From assembly GCA_902628635.1 (NCBI GenBank), contig CACONQ010000003.1:62001-126000 (forward strand): a stretch of DNA of 64,000 bases, read 5' to 3'. The stretch's first letter is position 1, and each line of letters begins with the position of its first letter. Source of the DNA: an uncultured Pelagibacteraceae bacterium (GTDB lineage: Bacteria > Pseudomonadota > Alphaproteobacteria > Pelagibacterales > Pelagibacteraceae). Shown here piece after piece: positions 53,282 through 64,000 of the stretch. Position numbers and translations under genes: made by a program. The notes under the pieces are model-generated. The model was not told where the DNA came from. It was given only the letters and a program-made list of their open reading frames with translations, and ran no database searches.

Positions 53282-56200
53282 TTATTGATTTACTTGGGTT
53301 TCTGAGGGTTCAGATTTTTCCTGCTCAGCAAGAAATTTATTATCGTCATCTATAGCTCTTTTATTCCAATCGTTCTTAATTGTACCTGTTCCTGCAGGTA
53401 CTAATCTACCCACAATAACATTCTCCTTTAGGCCCAATAGAGTGTCGGTTTTGCCTTTGATTGCCGCATCTGTAAGAACTCTGGTTGTTTCTTGAAACGA
53501 AGCAGCAGAAATGAACGATTCAGTTTGCAATGAAGCTTTTGTTATACCCATTAGTACTCTTTCACCAACTGCTGGTTTTTTACCATCTGATTTAAGTTTT
53601 TCATTCATATTGTCAAATTTTATTCGATCGATTATTTCTCCAGGTAATAAATTTGAGTCACCAGAATGTTTAACTTCAATTTTTTTCAACATTTGCCGTA
53701 GAATAGTTTCTATGTGCTTGTCATTAATCACTACACCTTGTAATCTATAAACCTCTTGTACTTGGTTAACAAAGTATTCTGTTAATTCCTCAATACCTAA
53801 AATTCTTAAAATATCATGTGGCAGTGGTTGTCCATCCAATAAATATTCGCCTTTTTTAATCTTTTCACCCTGATTAAAATTAATATGTTTTCCTTTAGGT
53901 ATTAAATAATTTGAAGTTTCACCACTATCGGATACAATTGAAACCCTTTGTTTGCCTCTTACTTCCTTACCAAATAATACTTTTCCATCATTTTCTGCAA
54001 TAATAGCGCTATCTTTTGCTTTTCTAGCTTCAAAGAGTTCTGCTACCCTCGGTAATCCTCCTGTTATATCTTTAGTTTTAGAAGTTTCTTTTGGAAGTCT
54101 TGCAATTACATCTCCTGCAAATATTTTTTGCCCATCTTTCACAGATAAAATAGAGTCTGGCACTAAATAGTATCTAGCTTCATTGTCATCAGCTTTTTTA
54201 ATTACATTTCCTTTTTCATCTCTTAAAGTAATTCTAGGTTTTAAATCTGTATTTTTTGATTGAGATCTCCAATCAATCACAGATTTAGACTCTATTCCTG
54301 TTTCATCATCTAAAGTTTCTGAAAGCGTAACTCCATCAATTAAATCAACATAATTAACGATACCACTTTTTTCAGCGATTACAGGAGTGGTATACGGATC
54401 CCACTCACAAATCTTGGCATTTTTTTTAATTTTATCTCCATTTTTAAAAAAGATTTTTGAACCATAGGGCACTTTGTAAATAGCTATTTGTAGACCATTA
54501 TCATCCTCTATTGAAAGTTGAGTATTTCTTCCCATTACAATCTGATTTTTCTTAGAATCCTCTAAAAGGTTTGTGTTAATTATTTTTAACGTACCCTCGT
54601 TTTTACTTACAATTTGTGAATCTTGTTTTATTGATGCAGTTCCACCTACATGGAATGTTCTCATAGTTAACTGAGTTCCTGGTTCTCCAATAGACTGGGC
54701 AGATATCATACCTATAGCCTCGCCTACATGCACCATTTTTCCTCTTGATAAATCTCTTCCATAACATCTAGAACAAACTCCTTCTTTTGAACTACATGTT
54801 ATAACTGAGTAAACTGAAATTAATTTGACGCCTGCTGCATCTATTTTTTCACAAACGCTCTCATTTATCTCAGAATTTTTTTTAACAATAATTTCACCTG
54901 TGATTGGGTTTTTAATGTCACTTGCAGTAACTCTACCTAAAGCTCTCTCAGAGAGACTAACTATAACATTTCCTCCTTCAATAATTTCAGATAACTTTAT
55001 TGATCCTGGTTTTTCGCAATGCTTCTTTGTAATAGTTAAATCTTGGGCTACATCGCATAGTCTTCTTGTTAAATAGCCTGAGTTTGCAGTTTTTAAAGCC
55101 GTGTCAGCTAGACCTTTTCTAGCTCCGTGAGTAGAATTAAAATATTCAAGAGCAGTAAGACCTTCTTTAAAATTTGATGTAATTGGCGACTCTATAATTT
55201 CACCAGAAGGTTTTGCTATCAAACCTCTCATTCCAGCTAATTGTTTCATTTGAGCAGCAGATCCTCTTGCGCCTGAATCGGCCATCATAAATACAGAATT
55301 TACTTTTAATCCATCTTTAGTATTTTCAGTTGCTGAAATTCTTTTCATCATCTCAGAGGCTACTCTATCTGTACATTTTGACCATGCATCAACAACTTTG
55401 TTATATTTTTCACCTCTAGTAATAAGACCTTCGGCATATTGGTTCTCATAATCTGTAATAAGTTTTTTAGTCTCCTCAATTAATTGAGCTTTATTATCAG
55501 GGATAATTAAATCATCTTTACCAAAAGAAATTCCTGCCTTGAACGCATGTTTAAAACCTAAGTCTTTTAATTTATCACAAAAAATTACTGTATTTTTTTG
55601 ACCAGTAAATCTAAATACAATATCGATTATTTCTGAAACTATTTTTTTTGGTAATAACCTGTCTACTAAAGAAAATTTTATATCCTTATTTTTTGGTAGT
55701 AAATTTGCTAAGAGAAATCTTCCAACTGTGCTTGTGTACTTTTCATATTTAACATTATTTTTATCATCTACAGTTTCAAATCTTGAAACAATTCTTGAAT
55801 GTACATTGATTTTTCCAGACTCTAAACCTTGTTCAATTTCAGAATTATTTACAAAATATCCCTCTATTTTTTCGGTTTGGTATGGTGGCTGTGATAAATA
55901 ATAAATTCCCAAAATCATATCCTGACTTGGAACGATAATTGGTTTTCCATTAGAAGGACTGAGAATATTATTCGTTGACATCATAAGCACACGTGCCTCT
56001 AGCTGTGCTTCTAAACTCAGTGGGATATGTACAGCCATTTGGTCTCCATCAAAATCGGCATTAAACGCTGCACATGTTAAAGGGTGAAGTTCTATAGCAT
56101 CACCTTCAATTAATTTTGGCTCAAATGCTTGAACACCTAATCTATGCAAAGTAGGTGCACGGTTTAGAATTATTGGATGTTCTCTAACAATTAATTCTAA

Positions 56201-57448
56201 AGCATCCCAAACTGCATTTGTTTCTTTTTCAACTAGTTTTTTAGCTTGTTTAATTGTTGATGCCAGGCCAAGTTTATTTAGCCTTGCATATAAAAAAGGT
56301 TTAAATAATTCTAAAGCCATTTTTTTTGGTAATCCACACTCATGAAGCTTCAAATCTGGACCCACAACAATCACTGATCGACCGGAATAATCAACACGTT
56401 TACCTAAAAGATTTTGTCTAAATCTACCTTGCTTACCTTTTAACATCTCCGCGAGTGATTTTAATGGACGTTTACCGGTTCCAGTTATTACTCTTCCTCT
56501 TCTTCCATTATCAAATAATGCATCAACCGACTCTTGGAGCATTCTTTTCTCATTTCTAATTATTATATCTGGAGCTTTTAAGTCCATTAATCGTTTTAAT
56601 CTGTTATTTCTATTTATTACTCTTCTATACAAATCATTTAAATCTGATGTTGCAAATCTTCCACCATCTAGAGGAACCAAAGGTCTTAATTCAGGCGGAA
56701 TAACTGGAATAGTTGTAAGTATCATCCACTCAGGCTTGTTACCTGTCTCAATAAAAGAGTCTATGAGTTTAAGTCTCTTAATCGATCTCTCTTCAGCAAC
56801 TTTTGATTTTGTTTCTTTAATATTTTTTAATAAAACTTCTCTTTCTTTTTTTAAATCTACAGACTTAAGTATCTCTAATATTGCTTCTGCGCCGATACCA
56901 GCTGAGAAAGCATCTTCGCCGTGTTCCTCTTGATATTTTGCAAGCTCGTCTTCAGTTAACAATTGATTTTTTTTAAGGTCAGTCAAGCCAGGTTCAATAA
57001 CTATAAAGCTCTCAAAATATAATACCCTTTCGACTTCTTTCAATTTCATATCAATTGCTAGTGAAATTCTGCTAGGTAATGATTTTAAAAACCATATATG
57101 AGCAACAGGTGTAGCAAGATTTATGTGGCCCATTCTTTCTCTTCTTACATTTGACTTTGTAACCTCGACGCCACATTTTTCGCATATTATACCTCTAAAC
57201 TTCATCCTTTTGTATTTTCCACAAAGACATTCGTAGTCTTTAATTGGTCCAAAAATTCTAGAACAGAAAAGTCCATCCTTTTCAGGTCTGAATGTTCTGT
57301 AGTTAATTGTTTCAGGTTTTTTTATTTCCCCATAAGTCCAAGATTTAATCTTTTCAGGACTAGCCAAAGTAATTTTAATACTATTAAAATTTTGTGCTTC
57401 TGAAATATCGCTGTTATTTTTAAATAAATCTTTTAAATCTTTTTTCAT
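53282..57448 (-). CDS. rpoC: RNA polymerase beta' subunit
   Basis: [35 protein letters not shown], bridge helix/trigger loop region. Confidence 0.99.
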   Translation of the reverse strand: MKKDLKDLFKNNSDISEAQNFNSIKITLASPEKIKSWTYGEIKKPETINYRTFRPEKDGLFCSRIFGPIKDYECLCGKYKRMKFRGIICEKCGVEVTKSNVRRERMGHINLATPVAHIWFLKSLPSRISLAIDMKLKEVERVLYFESFIVIEPGLTDLKKNQLLTEDELAKYQEEHGEDAFSAGIGAEAILEILKSVDLKKEREVLLKNIKETKSKVAEERSIKRLKLIDSFIETGNKPEWMILTTIPVIPPELRPLVPLDGGRFATSDLNDLYRRVINRNNRLKRLMDLKAPDIIIRNEKRMLQESVDALFDNGRRGRVITGTGKRPLKSLAEMLKGKQGRFRQNLLGKRVDYSGRSVIVVGPDLKLHECGLPKKMALELFKPFLYARLNKLGLASTIKQAKKLVEKETNAVWDALELIVREHPIILNRAPTLHRLGVQAFEPKLIEGDAIELHPLTCAAFNADFDGDQMAVHIPLSLEAQLEARVLMMSTNNILSPSNGKPIIVPSQDMILGIYYLSQPPYQTEKIEGYFVNNSEIEQGLESGKINVHSRIVSRFETVDDKNNVKYEKYTSTVGRFLLANLLPKNKDIKFSLVDRLLPKKIVSEIIDIVFRFTGQKNTVIFCDKLKDLGFKHAFKAGISFGKDDLIIPDNKAQLIEETKKLITDYENQYAEGLITRGEKYNKVVDAWSKCTDRVASEMMKRISATENTKDGLKVNSVFMMADSGARGSAAQMKQLAGMRGLIAKPSGEIIESPITSNFKEGLTALEYFNSTHGARKGLADTALKTANSGYLTRRLCDVAQDLTITKKHCEKPGSIKLSEIIEGGNVIVSLSERALGRVTASDIKNPITGEIIVKKNSEINESVCEKIDAAGVKLISVYSVITCSSKEGVCSRCYGRDLSRGKMVHVGEAIGMISAQSIGEPGTQLTMRTFHVGGTASIKQDSQIVSKNEGTLKIINTNLLEDSKKNQIVMGRNTQLSIEDDNGLQIAIYKVPYGSKIFFKNGDKIKKNAKICEWDPYTTPVIAEKSGIVNYVDLIDGVTLSETLDDETGIESKSVIDWRSQSKNTDLKPRITLRDEKGNVIKKADDNEARYYLVPDSILSVKDGQKIFAGDVIARLPKETSKTKDITGGLPRVAELFEARKAKDSAIIAENDGKVLFGKEVRGKQRVSIVSDSGETSNYLIPKGKHINFNQGEKIKKGEYLLDGQPLPHDILRILGIEELTEYFVNQVQEVYRLQGVVINDKHIETILRQMLKKIEVKHSGDSNLLPGEIIDRIKFDNMNEKLKSDGKKPAVGERVLMGITKASLQTESFISAASFQETTRVLTDAAIKGKTDTLLGLKENVIVGRLVPAGTGTIKNDWNKRAIDDDNKFLAEQEKSEPSETQVNQ

Positions 57449-57449
57449 T

Positions 57450-60400
57450 TTAATTTAATTCCACATTAAGAGCTAAAGCTTTAATTTCTTTGACTAAAAC
57501 ATTAAATGACTCTGGAATTCCAGACTCAAAATTCTCCTCGCCTTTAACAATTGTTTCATAAACCTTTACTCTACCAGCCACATCATCTGATTTTACAGTT
57601 AAAATTTCCTGTAAAGTATAAGACGCTCCATAAGCTTCAAGTGCCCATACTTCCATTTCTCCAAATCTTTGACCACCAAGTTGTGCTTTTCCTCCTAATG
57701 GTTGTTGAGTAACTAAACTGTATGGACCTGTTGATCTAGCATGAATTTTATCCTCAACTAAATGATGAAGTTTAAGCATATAAATAGTTCCAACTGTAAC
57801 TTCACGATCAAATTTTTCACCCGTTCTACCGTCCCATAATTCTGTTTGTCCGGAATTTGGTAAATCTGCAAGCTCTAACATTTTGGTAACATCTATCTCT
57901 TTAGCTCCATCAAAAACAGGAGTGGAAATTGGGACACCATTTTGTAAATTTTCACACAAATCTTTAAATTCAACTTTATTTAATTTATCTAAACTATCCT
58001 CAAAAGTATCTTTTCCATAAACTGATTTTAAAAAGTTTGATATTTTCTCATTTTTTTCAGCTTTTTTTTGATTATCATTTATTAAATTTTTAACTTTTTC
58101 TCCTAATTCGGTACATGCCCAACCTAAGTGTGTTTCGAGTATTTGTCCAACATTCATACGGCTTGGTACACCCAAGGGGTTAAGCACAATGTCTACTGGT
58201 TTACCGTTTTTACGGTATGGCATGTCTTCCAATGGAACAATTTTACTTACAACACCTTTGTTTCCATGTCTTCCGGACATTTTATCCCCTGGTCTTAATC
58301 TTCTTTTTATTGCTACAAAAACCTTAACCATTTTCATTACGCTAGGAAGTAATTCATCGCCTTGTCTTATTTTTAAAACCTTGTCTTCAAATCTTTCTTG
58401 TATATCTTGTTTTGCCTTATTAAACTGATCTTTTAGCTGATTTAAACTGTCATCTTTTTTTTGGTCTCCAATATTTATTTTAAATAAATCAGTAATTGTT
58501 ATTTTATCAATATTATCTGCATTTATTTTTGATCCTTGATCCACGTCTTTTATCTTCTTATTTAAAACCTGACCCTCAACGATTTGTAGTGCTCTTTGCT
58601 TAATGCTTCTCTCAAGTATTTCTTCCTCAACAATTCTATCTTGTTGAACAGAATCAATTTCTGATCTTTCTATAGTTATTGATCTTTCATCTTTATCAAT
58701 ACCATGACGGTTAAAAACTCTAACATCAACAACAATACCTCCGCTACCACTAGGCATCTTTAAAGAAGTATCTGTTACATCAATAGCCTTTTCACCAAAA
58801 ATTGATCTTAAAAGTTTTTCCTCGGGACCTGATGCCGTATCACCTTTAGGTGTTACTTTTCCAACTAAAATATCACCAGGCTTAACTTCTGCTCCAATAT
58901 AAACAATTCCAGACTCATCTAAATTTTTTAGAGCTTCCTCATTAACGTTCGGAATATCTCTTGTTATATCTTCCTCGCCAAGTTTTGTATCTCTTGCCAT
59001 AACTTCATATTCCTCTATATGAACAGATGTAAAAACATCATCAGTTACGCATCTTTCTGAAATTAGGATTGAATCTTCAAAATTGTATCCTTGCCAAGGC
59101 ATAAAAGCCACCGTAACATTTTTTCCTAAAGCTAATTCACCAAGTTTTGTAGAAGGACCATCAGCAATGATGTCTCCCGATTTTACTTTATCTCCAACTC
59201 TAACTAGTGGTTTTTGGTTTATGCATGTATTTTGATTTGATCTTTTAAACTTTTGTAAATTATAAATATCAACACTAGATTTTGTAAAATCTGTTTCGCC
59301 TGTCGCCTTAATTACAATCCTTTTTCCATCTATTTTGTCAACTATACCATCTCTTTTTGCAACAATCGTCACTCCAGAGTCCAGAGCAACATCGCTTTCA
59401 ATACCAGTTCCAACTAACGGTGATTCAGGCTTTAATAAAGGAACTGCTTGTCTCATCATGTTTGATCCCATTAAAGCTCTATTTGCATCGTCATTTTCTA
59501 AAAAAGGTATTAAAGAGGCAGCAACAGAGACTAATTGTTTTGGAGATACGTCTATATAGTCAATATTTTCTGGTTTTGATAAAATAAAGTTTAAATTTTG
59601 TCTGCATGAAACTAAGCTCTCCGTAAATTTTCCATTTTTATCTATTTTTGAATTAGCTTGTGCTATTGTAAATTTACCCTCTTCCATTGCTGACAAATAC
59701 TCAATTTTCTCCTCAACAACTCCATTCCTTACTTTTTTATATGGACTCTCAATAAATCCATACTTATTAATTTTTGAATAAGTTGATAAACTATTAATTA
59801 AACCAATGTTTGGACCTTCTGGAGTTTCTATTGGACATATTCTTCCATAATGAGTTGGGTGCACATCTCTTACCTCAAAACCAGCTCTTTCTCTTGTTAA
59901 ACCACCGGGACCAAGTGCAGATACTCTTCTTTTATGAGTAATTTCAGATAAAGGATTGGTTTGATCCATGAATTGAGAAAGTTGAGATGTTGCAAAAAAA
60001 TCTTTAAGCGAAACAGTTAATGGTTTTGCATTTATTAAATCTTGTGGCATGGCTGACTCCACATCAAGTGTGGTCATTTTTTCTTTAATAGCTCTTTCCA
60101 TTCTATAAACACCAATTCTTGCTTGATTTTCAACAAGTTCACCAACTGATCGGACTCTTCTATTAGCTAGGTGGTCGATGTCATCTACTTCATCCTTACC
60201 ATCTCTCAAATCTAACATTTTCTTTATGATTGCTATAATGTCATCATTTCTTAAAATGGTTATTTTATCTGAACAATTTAAATTTAGCCTAGAATTCATT
60301 TTAACTCTACCTACGTCTGATAAATCATATCTGTCAGAGCTAAAAAATAAATTATTAAAAATTTGAGTTGCTATTTCTATTGTTGGTGGTTCTCCAGGTC

Positions 60401-61532
60401 TTAAAACTTTATATATTTCAGTAATTGCATCATTCTTATTATTATTTTTATCGTTAAACAAAGTTTGTAATAAATATGGACCTTTGTTTATTGAATTTGT
60501 TGAAGAAATTAATATGGAACTAATATTATTTTCTAGAATTTTTTTAATTATTGTTTCATTTAGTTCTGTTCCAATTTTAAAAGTTTCCTCACCACAGACA
60601 ATATCTTTGTGAAGAAATTTTCCATATAAGGATTGGTCAGAAACAAAAATTTCTTTTAAACCACCATCATATAGTTTTTTGGCATTCAAAAAGTTTGTTT
60701 TTTCCCCTGCTTTAATTACAGTTTTTCCTGATTTAGCGTCAATTATTTCCTCTGAAAAATTTTTAGATTTATAATTTTCTGGATTAAATTTTGTTTTCCA
60801 TTTTTTAATTTTGATATCGTAATTATAATTTTCTTTATCAAAAAACTCATTCACGATATCATCTTTTGAATATCCTAAAGCTAGTAGTAGAGTTGATACA
60901 TATATCTTCTTTTTTCTGTCTATTCTAAAATAAAGCAAATCTTTCACATCATATTCAAAGTCAATCCATGACCCTCTGTTTGGGATTACTCTGCAATTAA
61001 ATAAAAGTTTACCACTTGCGTGGGATTTTCCCTTATCATGATCGAAAAATACACCGGGACTTCTATGCATCTGATTTACAACTACTCTTTGAACACCATT
61101 AGTTATAAATGTTCCACTGTTTGTCATCATAGGAACTTCCCCCATGTAAACTTCCTGTTCTTTAGCAGATAAGATTTCTTTAGTGTTGTTTTCTTGATCA
61201 ATGTCGTAAACAACTAATCTTAAAGTACATTTAAGTGAGGAAGAATAAGTGAGACCTCGTTGTATACATTCCTCTACATCAAATTTTGGTTTCTCTAGTC
61301 TATATGAAACATATTCTAATGTTGCTTTATCATTTAAATCTTCAATTGGAAAAATACTTTTAAAAACCCTGTCAAATCCTTTAACTAAATTTTGATCAAC
61401 AATTTCTTTAAATTCAGTTAATTCTTTATATGAATTTTTTTGAACCTCTATAAGGTTTGGAATTGATAAACCTTCTTTAAGTTTACCAAAATTTTTTCTA
61501 ATATTTTTTTTCTCAGTAAAAGATAACAACAT
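57450..61532 (-). CDS. rpoB: RNA polymerase beta subunit
   Basis: [64 protein letters not shown]. Confidence 0.99.
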   Translation of the reverse strand: MLLSFTEKKNIRKNFGKLKEGLSIPNLIEVQKNSYKELTEFKEIVDQNLVKGFDRVFKSIFPIEDLNDKATLEYVSYRLEKPKFDVEECIQRGLTYSSSLKCTLRLVVYDIDQENNTKEILSAKEQEVYMGEVPMMTNSGTFITNGVQRVVVNQMHRSPGVFFDHDKGKSHASGKLLFNCRVIPNRGSWIDFEYDVKDLLYFRIDRKKKIYVSTLLLALGYSKDDIVNEFFDKENYNYDIKIKKWKTKFNPENYKSKNFSEEIIDAKSGKTVIKAGEKTNFLNAKKLYDGGLKEIFVSDQSLYGKFLHKDIVCGEETFKIGTELNETIIKKILENNISSILISSTNSINKGPYLLQTLFNDKNNNKNDAITEIYKVLRPGEPPTIEIATQIFNNLFFSSDRYDLSDVGRVKMNSRLNLNCSDKITILRNDDIIAIIKKMLDLRDGKDEVDDIDHLANRRVRSVGELVENQARIGVYRMERAIKEKMTTLDVESAMPQDLINAKPLTVSLKDFFATSQLSQFMDQTNPLSEITHKRRVSALGPGGLTRERAGFEVRDVHPTHYGRICPIETPEGPNIGLINSLSTYSKINKYGFIESPYKKVRNGVVEEKIEYLSAMEEGKFTIAQANSKIDKNGKFTESLVSCRQNLNFILSKPENIDYIDVSPKQLVSVAASLIPFLENDDANRALMGSNMMRQAVPLLKPESPLVGTGIESDVALDSGVTIVAKRDGIVDKIDGKRIVIKATGETDFTKSSVDIYNLQKFKRSNQNTCINQKPLVRVGDKVKSGDIIADGPSTKLGELALGKNVTVAFMPWQGYNFEDSILISERCVTDDVFTSVHIEEYEVMARDTKLGEEDITRDIPNVNEEALKNLDESGIVYIGAEVKPGDILVGKVTPKGDTASGPEEKLLRSIFGEKAIDVTDTSLKMPSGSGGIVVDVRVFNRHGIDKDERSITIERSEIDSVQQDRIVEEEILERSIKQRALQIVEGQVLNKKIKDVDQGSKINADNIDKITITDLFKINIGDQKKDDSLNQLKDQFNKAKQDIQERFEDKVLKIRQGDELLPSVMKMVKVFVAIKRRLRPGDKMSGRHGNKGVVSKIVPLEDMPYRKNGKPVDIVLNPLGVPSRMNVGQILETHLGWACTELGEKVKNLINDNQKKAEKNEKISNFLKSVYGKDTFEDSLDKLNKVEFKDLCENLQNGVPISTPVFDGAKEIDVTKMLELADLPNSGQTELWDGRTGEKFDREVTVGTIYMLKLHHLVEDKIHARSTGPYSLVTQQPLGGKAQLGGQRFGEMEVWALEAYGASYTLQEILTVKSDDVAGRVKVYETIVKGEENFESGIPESFNVLVKEIKALALNVELN

Positions 61533-61543
61533 CTACAATTATC

Positions 61544-61565
61544 GCTAGTTAAATTAATAACTAGC
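61544..61565 (-). promoter_or_regulatory. Hairpin in the rplL-rpoB intergenic region (candidate attenuator/RNase processing/leader element)
   Basis: gctagtta-aattaa-taactagc, perfect 8-bp stem, 11 nt upstream of the rpoB ATG. Confidence 0.6.
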
Positions 61566-61585
61566 AATTTAATTTTTTAATTTAT

Positions 61586-61957
61586 TTACTTAAGTTCTAC
61601 TTTTGCTCCAGCAGCTTCTAGTTTAGCTTTAATTTCTTCAGCTTCTTTTTTATTAACACCAGATTTTACTTCTTTTGGAGCGCCTTCGACTAAATCTTTA
61701 GCCTCTTTTAATCCTAAAGAAGTAACTGCACGTATTTCTTTAATAACATTAATTTTTTTGTCTCCTGCTGAAGATAACATTACCGTAAACTCACTTTTTT
61801 CCTCAGCTGGTGCAGCACCACCAGCAGCAACAGGTGCAGCAGCTACAGCAGCAGCTGCAGAAACTCCCCATTTCTCTTCTAATTGTTTCGATAGTTCAGC
61901 CGCTTCAACTACGGTCAAACTCGATAAATCTTCTATAATTTTATTTAGGTCAGCCAT
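61586..61957 (-). CDS. rplL: Ribosomal protein bL12 (L7/L12)
   Basis: [31 protein letters not shown]...[23 protein letters not shown]. Confidence 0.99.
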   Translation of the reverse strand: MADLNKIIEDLSSLTVVEAAELSKQLEEKWGVSAAAAVAAAPVAAGGAAPAEEKSEFTVMLSSAGDKKINVIKEIRAVTSLGLKEAKDLVEGAPKEVKSGVNKKEAEEIKAKLEAAGAKVELK

Positions 61958-61972
61958 AAATTTTATCCAAGG

Positions 61973-62482
61973 TTATTTTTTTGATTTTTCGAGCGCTAAA
62001 ATAGCGATTTTTGAGCCTGGTGCAAGTAAAATACTTGCGATTTTTTGGGCTGGAGACCTCAATATTCCCACTATTTTTGCTCTTGCCTCATCTAAAGTGG
62101 GTAAGGTTGCAACATTCTGAACTCCCGCAACATCCAAAATATCAGTTCCCATGATTCCACCAAGAATTTTTAAATTTTCGTTCTCTTTTGAGAATTTTGT
62201 AAGTATTTTTGCAGAAGTTATAGCATCTTTAGATAATGCAACTGCTGTTGGTCCTTTAAATAACTCAGATAAATCTTTACACTTAGTTTTTTCAAGAGCT
62301 AATTTCGTAATTCTATTTTTTGTTATTTTAAATTGGATACCATGTTCTCTCATTTTACCTCTTAGGTCGTCTAACTGACTCATAGTTAAACCTTGATAAT
62401 GAGTTACTATAACAGCCTCTGAATTATCAAATTGACTGGTCATATCTTTTATATATTCTTGTTTTTTTTCTTTATTCATCAT
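61973..62482 (-). CDS. rplJ: Ribosomal protein uL10
   Basis: SEAVIVTHYQGLTMSQLDDLRGKMREHGIQFKITKNRI. Confidence 0.98.
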   Translation of the reverse strand: MMNKEKKQEYIKDMTSQFDNSEAVIVTHYQGLTMSQLDDLRGKMREHGIQFKITKNRITKLALEKTKCKDLSELFKGPTAVALSKDAITSAKILTKFSKENENLKILGGIMGTDILDVAGVQNVATLPTLDEARAKIVGILRSPAQKIASILLAPGSKIAILALEKSKK

Positions 62483-62484
62483 AA

Positions 62485-63174
62485 CTAAAAACTCTTCTCT
62501 AGTTTTAATTTATATGAAACACCCATTGTTGATGTAATAAACACTTGTTTTATTAAATCACCTTTGACATTTAAATTAGATTTTTCTTTTTCTAGAGTAT
62601 CGATTACAGCTTTGAAATTTTTAATTAGATTTTCATCCGAAAAGGATTTCTTGCCAATAGATACTCCTATATTACCATCTTTATCATTTCTTATTTCAGC
62701 TTGGCCGGACTTAGCATCTTTAATAGCTTTAGAAACATCCTCTGTTACAGTACCTAATTTTGGATTGGGCATTAAGCCTTTAGGCCCTAAAATTTTTCCT
62801 AGTTTTGAAAGTTTAATCATCATTGATGGTGTACAAATTAATTTTTCAAAATTTAAATCTCCAGCTTTTATAGTTTCAATTAAATCATCTCCACCTACTA
62901 AATCAGCACCAGAATCTTTTGCTGTTTTAATTTTAGCCTCTTCACATACTACCGCAATTTTGGTTTTTTTTCCTGTTCCACCTGGCATATTTACAAATGT
63001 TCTCAAATTTATTTCATTTTTCTTTTGTTTATTATTTATTAAAAAGCTTAAATCTATTCCTTCATCAAACTTTGTTGTGCAATTTTTTTTGATTTCTGAC
63101 AAGAGCTTTTCAATATTCTCAGGCTTTAATTTGTTTGTATCTTTCGGTAATTTTTTAAATCTTTTTGAAGACAT
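62485..63174 (-). CDS. rplA: Ribosomal protein uL1
   Basis: RTFVNMPGGTGKKTKIAV, MIKLSKLGKILGPKGLMPNPKLGTV. Confidence 0.99.
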   Translation of the reverse strand: MSSKRFKKLPKDTNKLKPENIEKLLSEIKKNCTTKFDEGIDLSFLINNKQKKNEINLRTFVNMPGGTGKKTKIAVVCEEAKIKTAKDSGADLVGGDDLIETIKAGDLNFEKLICTPSMMIKLSKLGKILGPKGLMPNPKLGTVTEDVSKAIKDAKSGQAEIRNDKDGNIGVSIGKKSFSDENLIKNFKAVIDTLEKEKSNLNVKGDLIKQVFITSTMGVSYKLKLEKSF

Positions 63175-63602
63175 TATTCTTTAACCTCTATTCCCATAGA
63201 TCTAGCTGATCCCATTATAATTTTTGTAGCCTCATTAACGTCATGAGCATTTAAATCTTTCATCTTTTTTTTTGCAATCTCCTCTGCTTGTTTTTTTGTT
63301 ATTGATGCAACAATGTTTCGGCCTGGCTCTTGAGAACCACCCTTTATTTTTGCAGCCTCTTTTATGAAATGAGAAGCTGGTGGTGTTTTAATTATAAAAT
63401 CGAATTTTTTATCTTTATAAACAGTGATAACAACAGGTACTGGTTTACCCATAAATTCTTTTGTCTTTTCGTTAAAAGCTTTACAAAATTCCATTATATT
63501 AATTCCTCTTTGTCCCAATGCTGGTCCAACAGGTGGTGCGGGGTTTGCTTGACCCCCTTTAATTTGTAATTTTACATATCCACTAATTTCTTTTTTTGCC
63601 AT
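63174..63602 (-). CDS. rplK: Ribosomal protein uL11
   Basis: [34 protein letters not shown]. Confidence 0.99.
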   Translation of the reverse strand: MAKKEISGYVKLQIKGGQANPAPPVGPALGQRGINIMEFCKAFNEKTKEFMGKPVPVVITVYKDKKFDFIIKTPPASHFIKEAAKIKGGSQEPGRNIVASITKKQAEEIAKKKMKDLNAHDVNEATKIIMGSARSMGIEVKE

Positions 63603-64000
63603 TAACTTACCTTTTCTACTTGATTATATTCTAACTCAACTGGCGTTGGTCGACCAAAAATAAGTACAGAAACTTTCAATCTAGATTTTTCTTCATCTAT
63701 ATCCTCGACCATTCCATTAAAAGATGCAAATGGTCCATCTATAACCTGTACTTTTTCACCTACAGAATATTCAATACCACTCTGACCTTGGGTTACACCA
63801 TCTTTGATTTGTCCTAATATTTTTTCAATTTCCTTCTCAGAAACTGGTGAGGGCATTCCTTTTGATCCTAAAAAGCCACTAACTTTTTTTATTCCTTTGA
63901 TCATATGGTAAATATTATTATCCATTTCACTTTTAATTAATACATATCCTGGAAAAAACTTTTTTTTTCTTTGTACACGCTTTCCTCTTTTTACCTCAGT
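63602..64000 (-). CDS. nusG: Transcription termination/antitermination protein NusG, partial (5' end beyond right edge)
   Basis: Frame stays open past the track's Met at 63925: [35 protein letters not shown]...KOW domain. Confidence 0.96.
   Translation of the reverse strand, partial: TEVKRGKRVQRKKKFFPGYVLIKSEMDNNIYHMIKGIKKVSGFLGSKGMPSPVSEKEIEKILGQIKDGVTQGQSGIEYSVGEKVQVIDGPFASFNGMVEDIDEEKSRLKVSVLIFGRPTPVELEYNQVEKVS

Noticed and set aside
61800-61870. Imperfect GCA/GCT repeat tract
   Set aside because: It is the Ala-rich hinge of L7/L12, not a microsatellite or CRISPR-like repeat
62564-63184. 206-aa plus-strand ORF, the longest antisense frame
   Set aside because: Mirrors rplA codon pattern; hydrophobic F/S/I-rich translation typical of antisense to a Lys/Glu-rich gene
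1-64000. CRISPR arrays, IS elements, prophage, toxin-antitoxin or defence islands
   Set aside because: No direct-repeat arrays, transposase/integrase motifs or defence-type gene clusters seen; all substantial frames are explained by core genes

Overview
This AT-rich window (GC not computed) looks like chromosomal core sequence from a SAR11/Pelagibacterales-type alphaproteobacterium. Support comes from extremely short intergenic gaps, alphaproteobacterial gene order (dapA-smpB-folK-rel-pyrE-pdxJ-acpS-lepB-rnc-recO; secY-adk-rpsM-rpsK-rpoA-rplQ), and a heterotetrameric sarcosine oxidase operon (soxBDAG). About 74 protein genes and one tRNA (Ser-GCT) are supported. From 36.3 kb to the right edge, one minus-strand block carries nusG, L11-L1-L10-L12, rpoB-rpoC, str, S10, spc and alpha operon genes. 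I found no CRISPR array, mobile element, prophage or obvious new multi-gene system. The items most worth a second look are: a PyrC that has lost the HxH metal motif, directly after pyrB; a Rel/SpoT protein that runs from TGS straight to ACT; a NrdR zinc ribbon with CxC in place of CxxC; genes missing from their canonical slots (era, rpoZ, rpmD, tuf, dprA); no room for an L10 leader; a clean hairpin ahead of rpoB; a structured str-operon leader; a nested dyad upstream of soxB; and six convergent gene ends with no room for terminators. Family calls rest on reading motifs in the translations; no database search was run.
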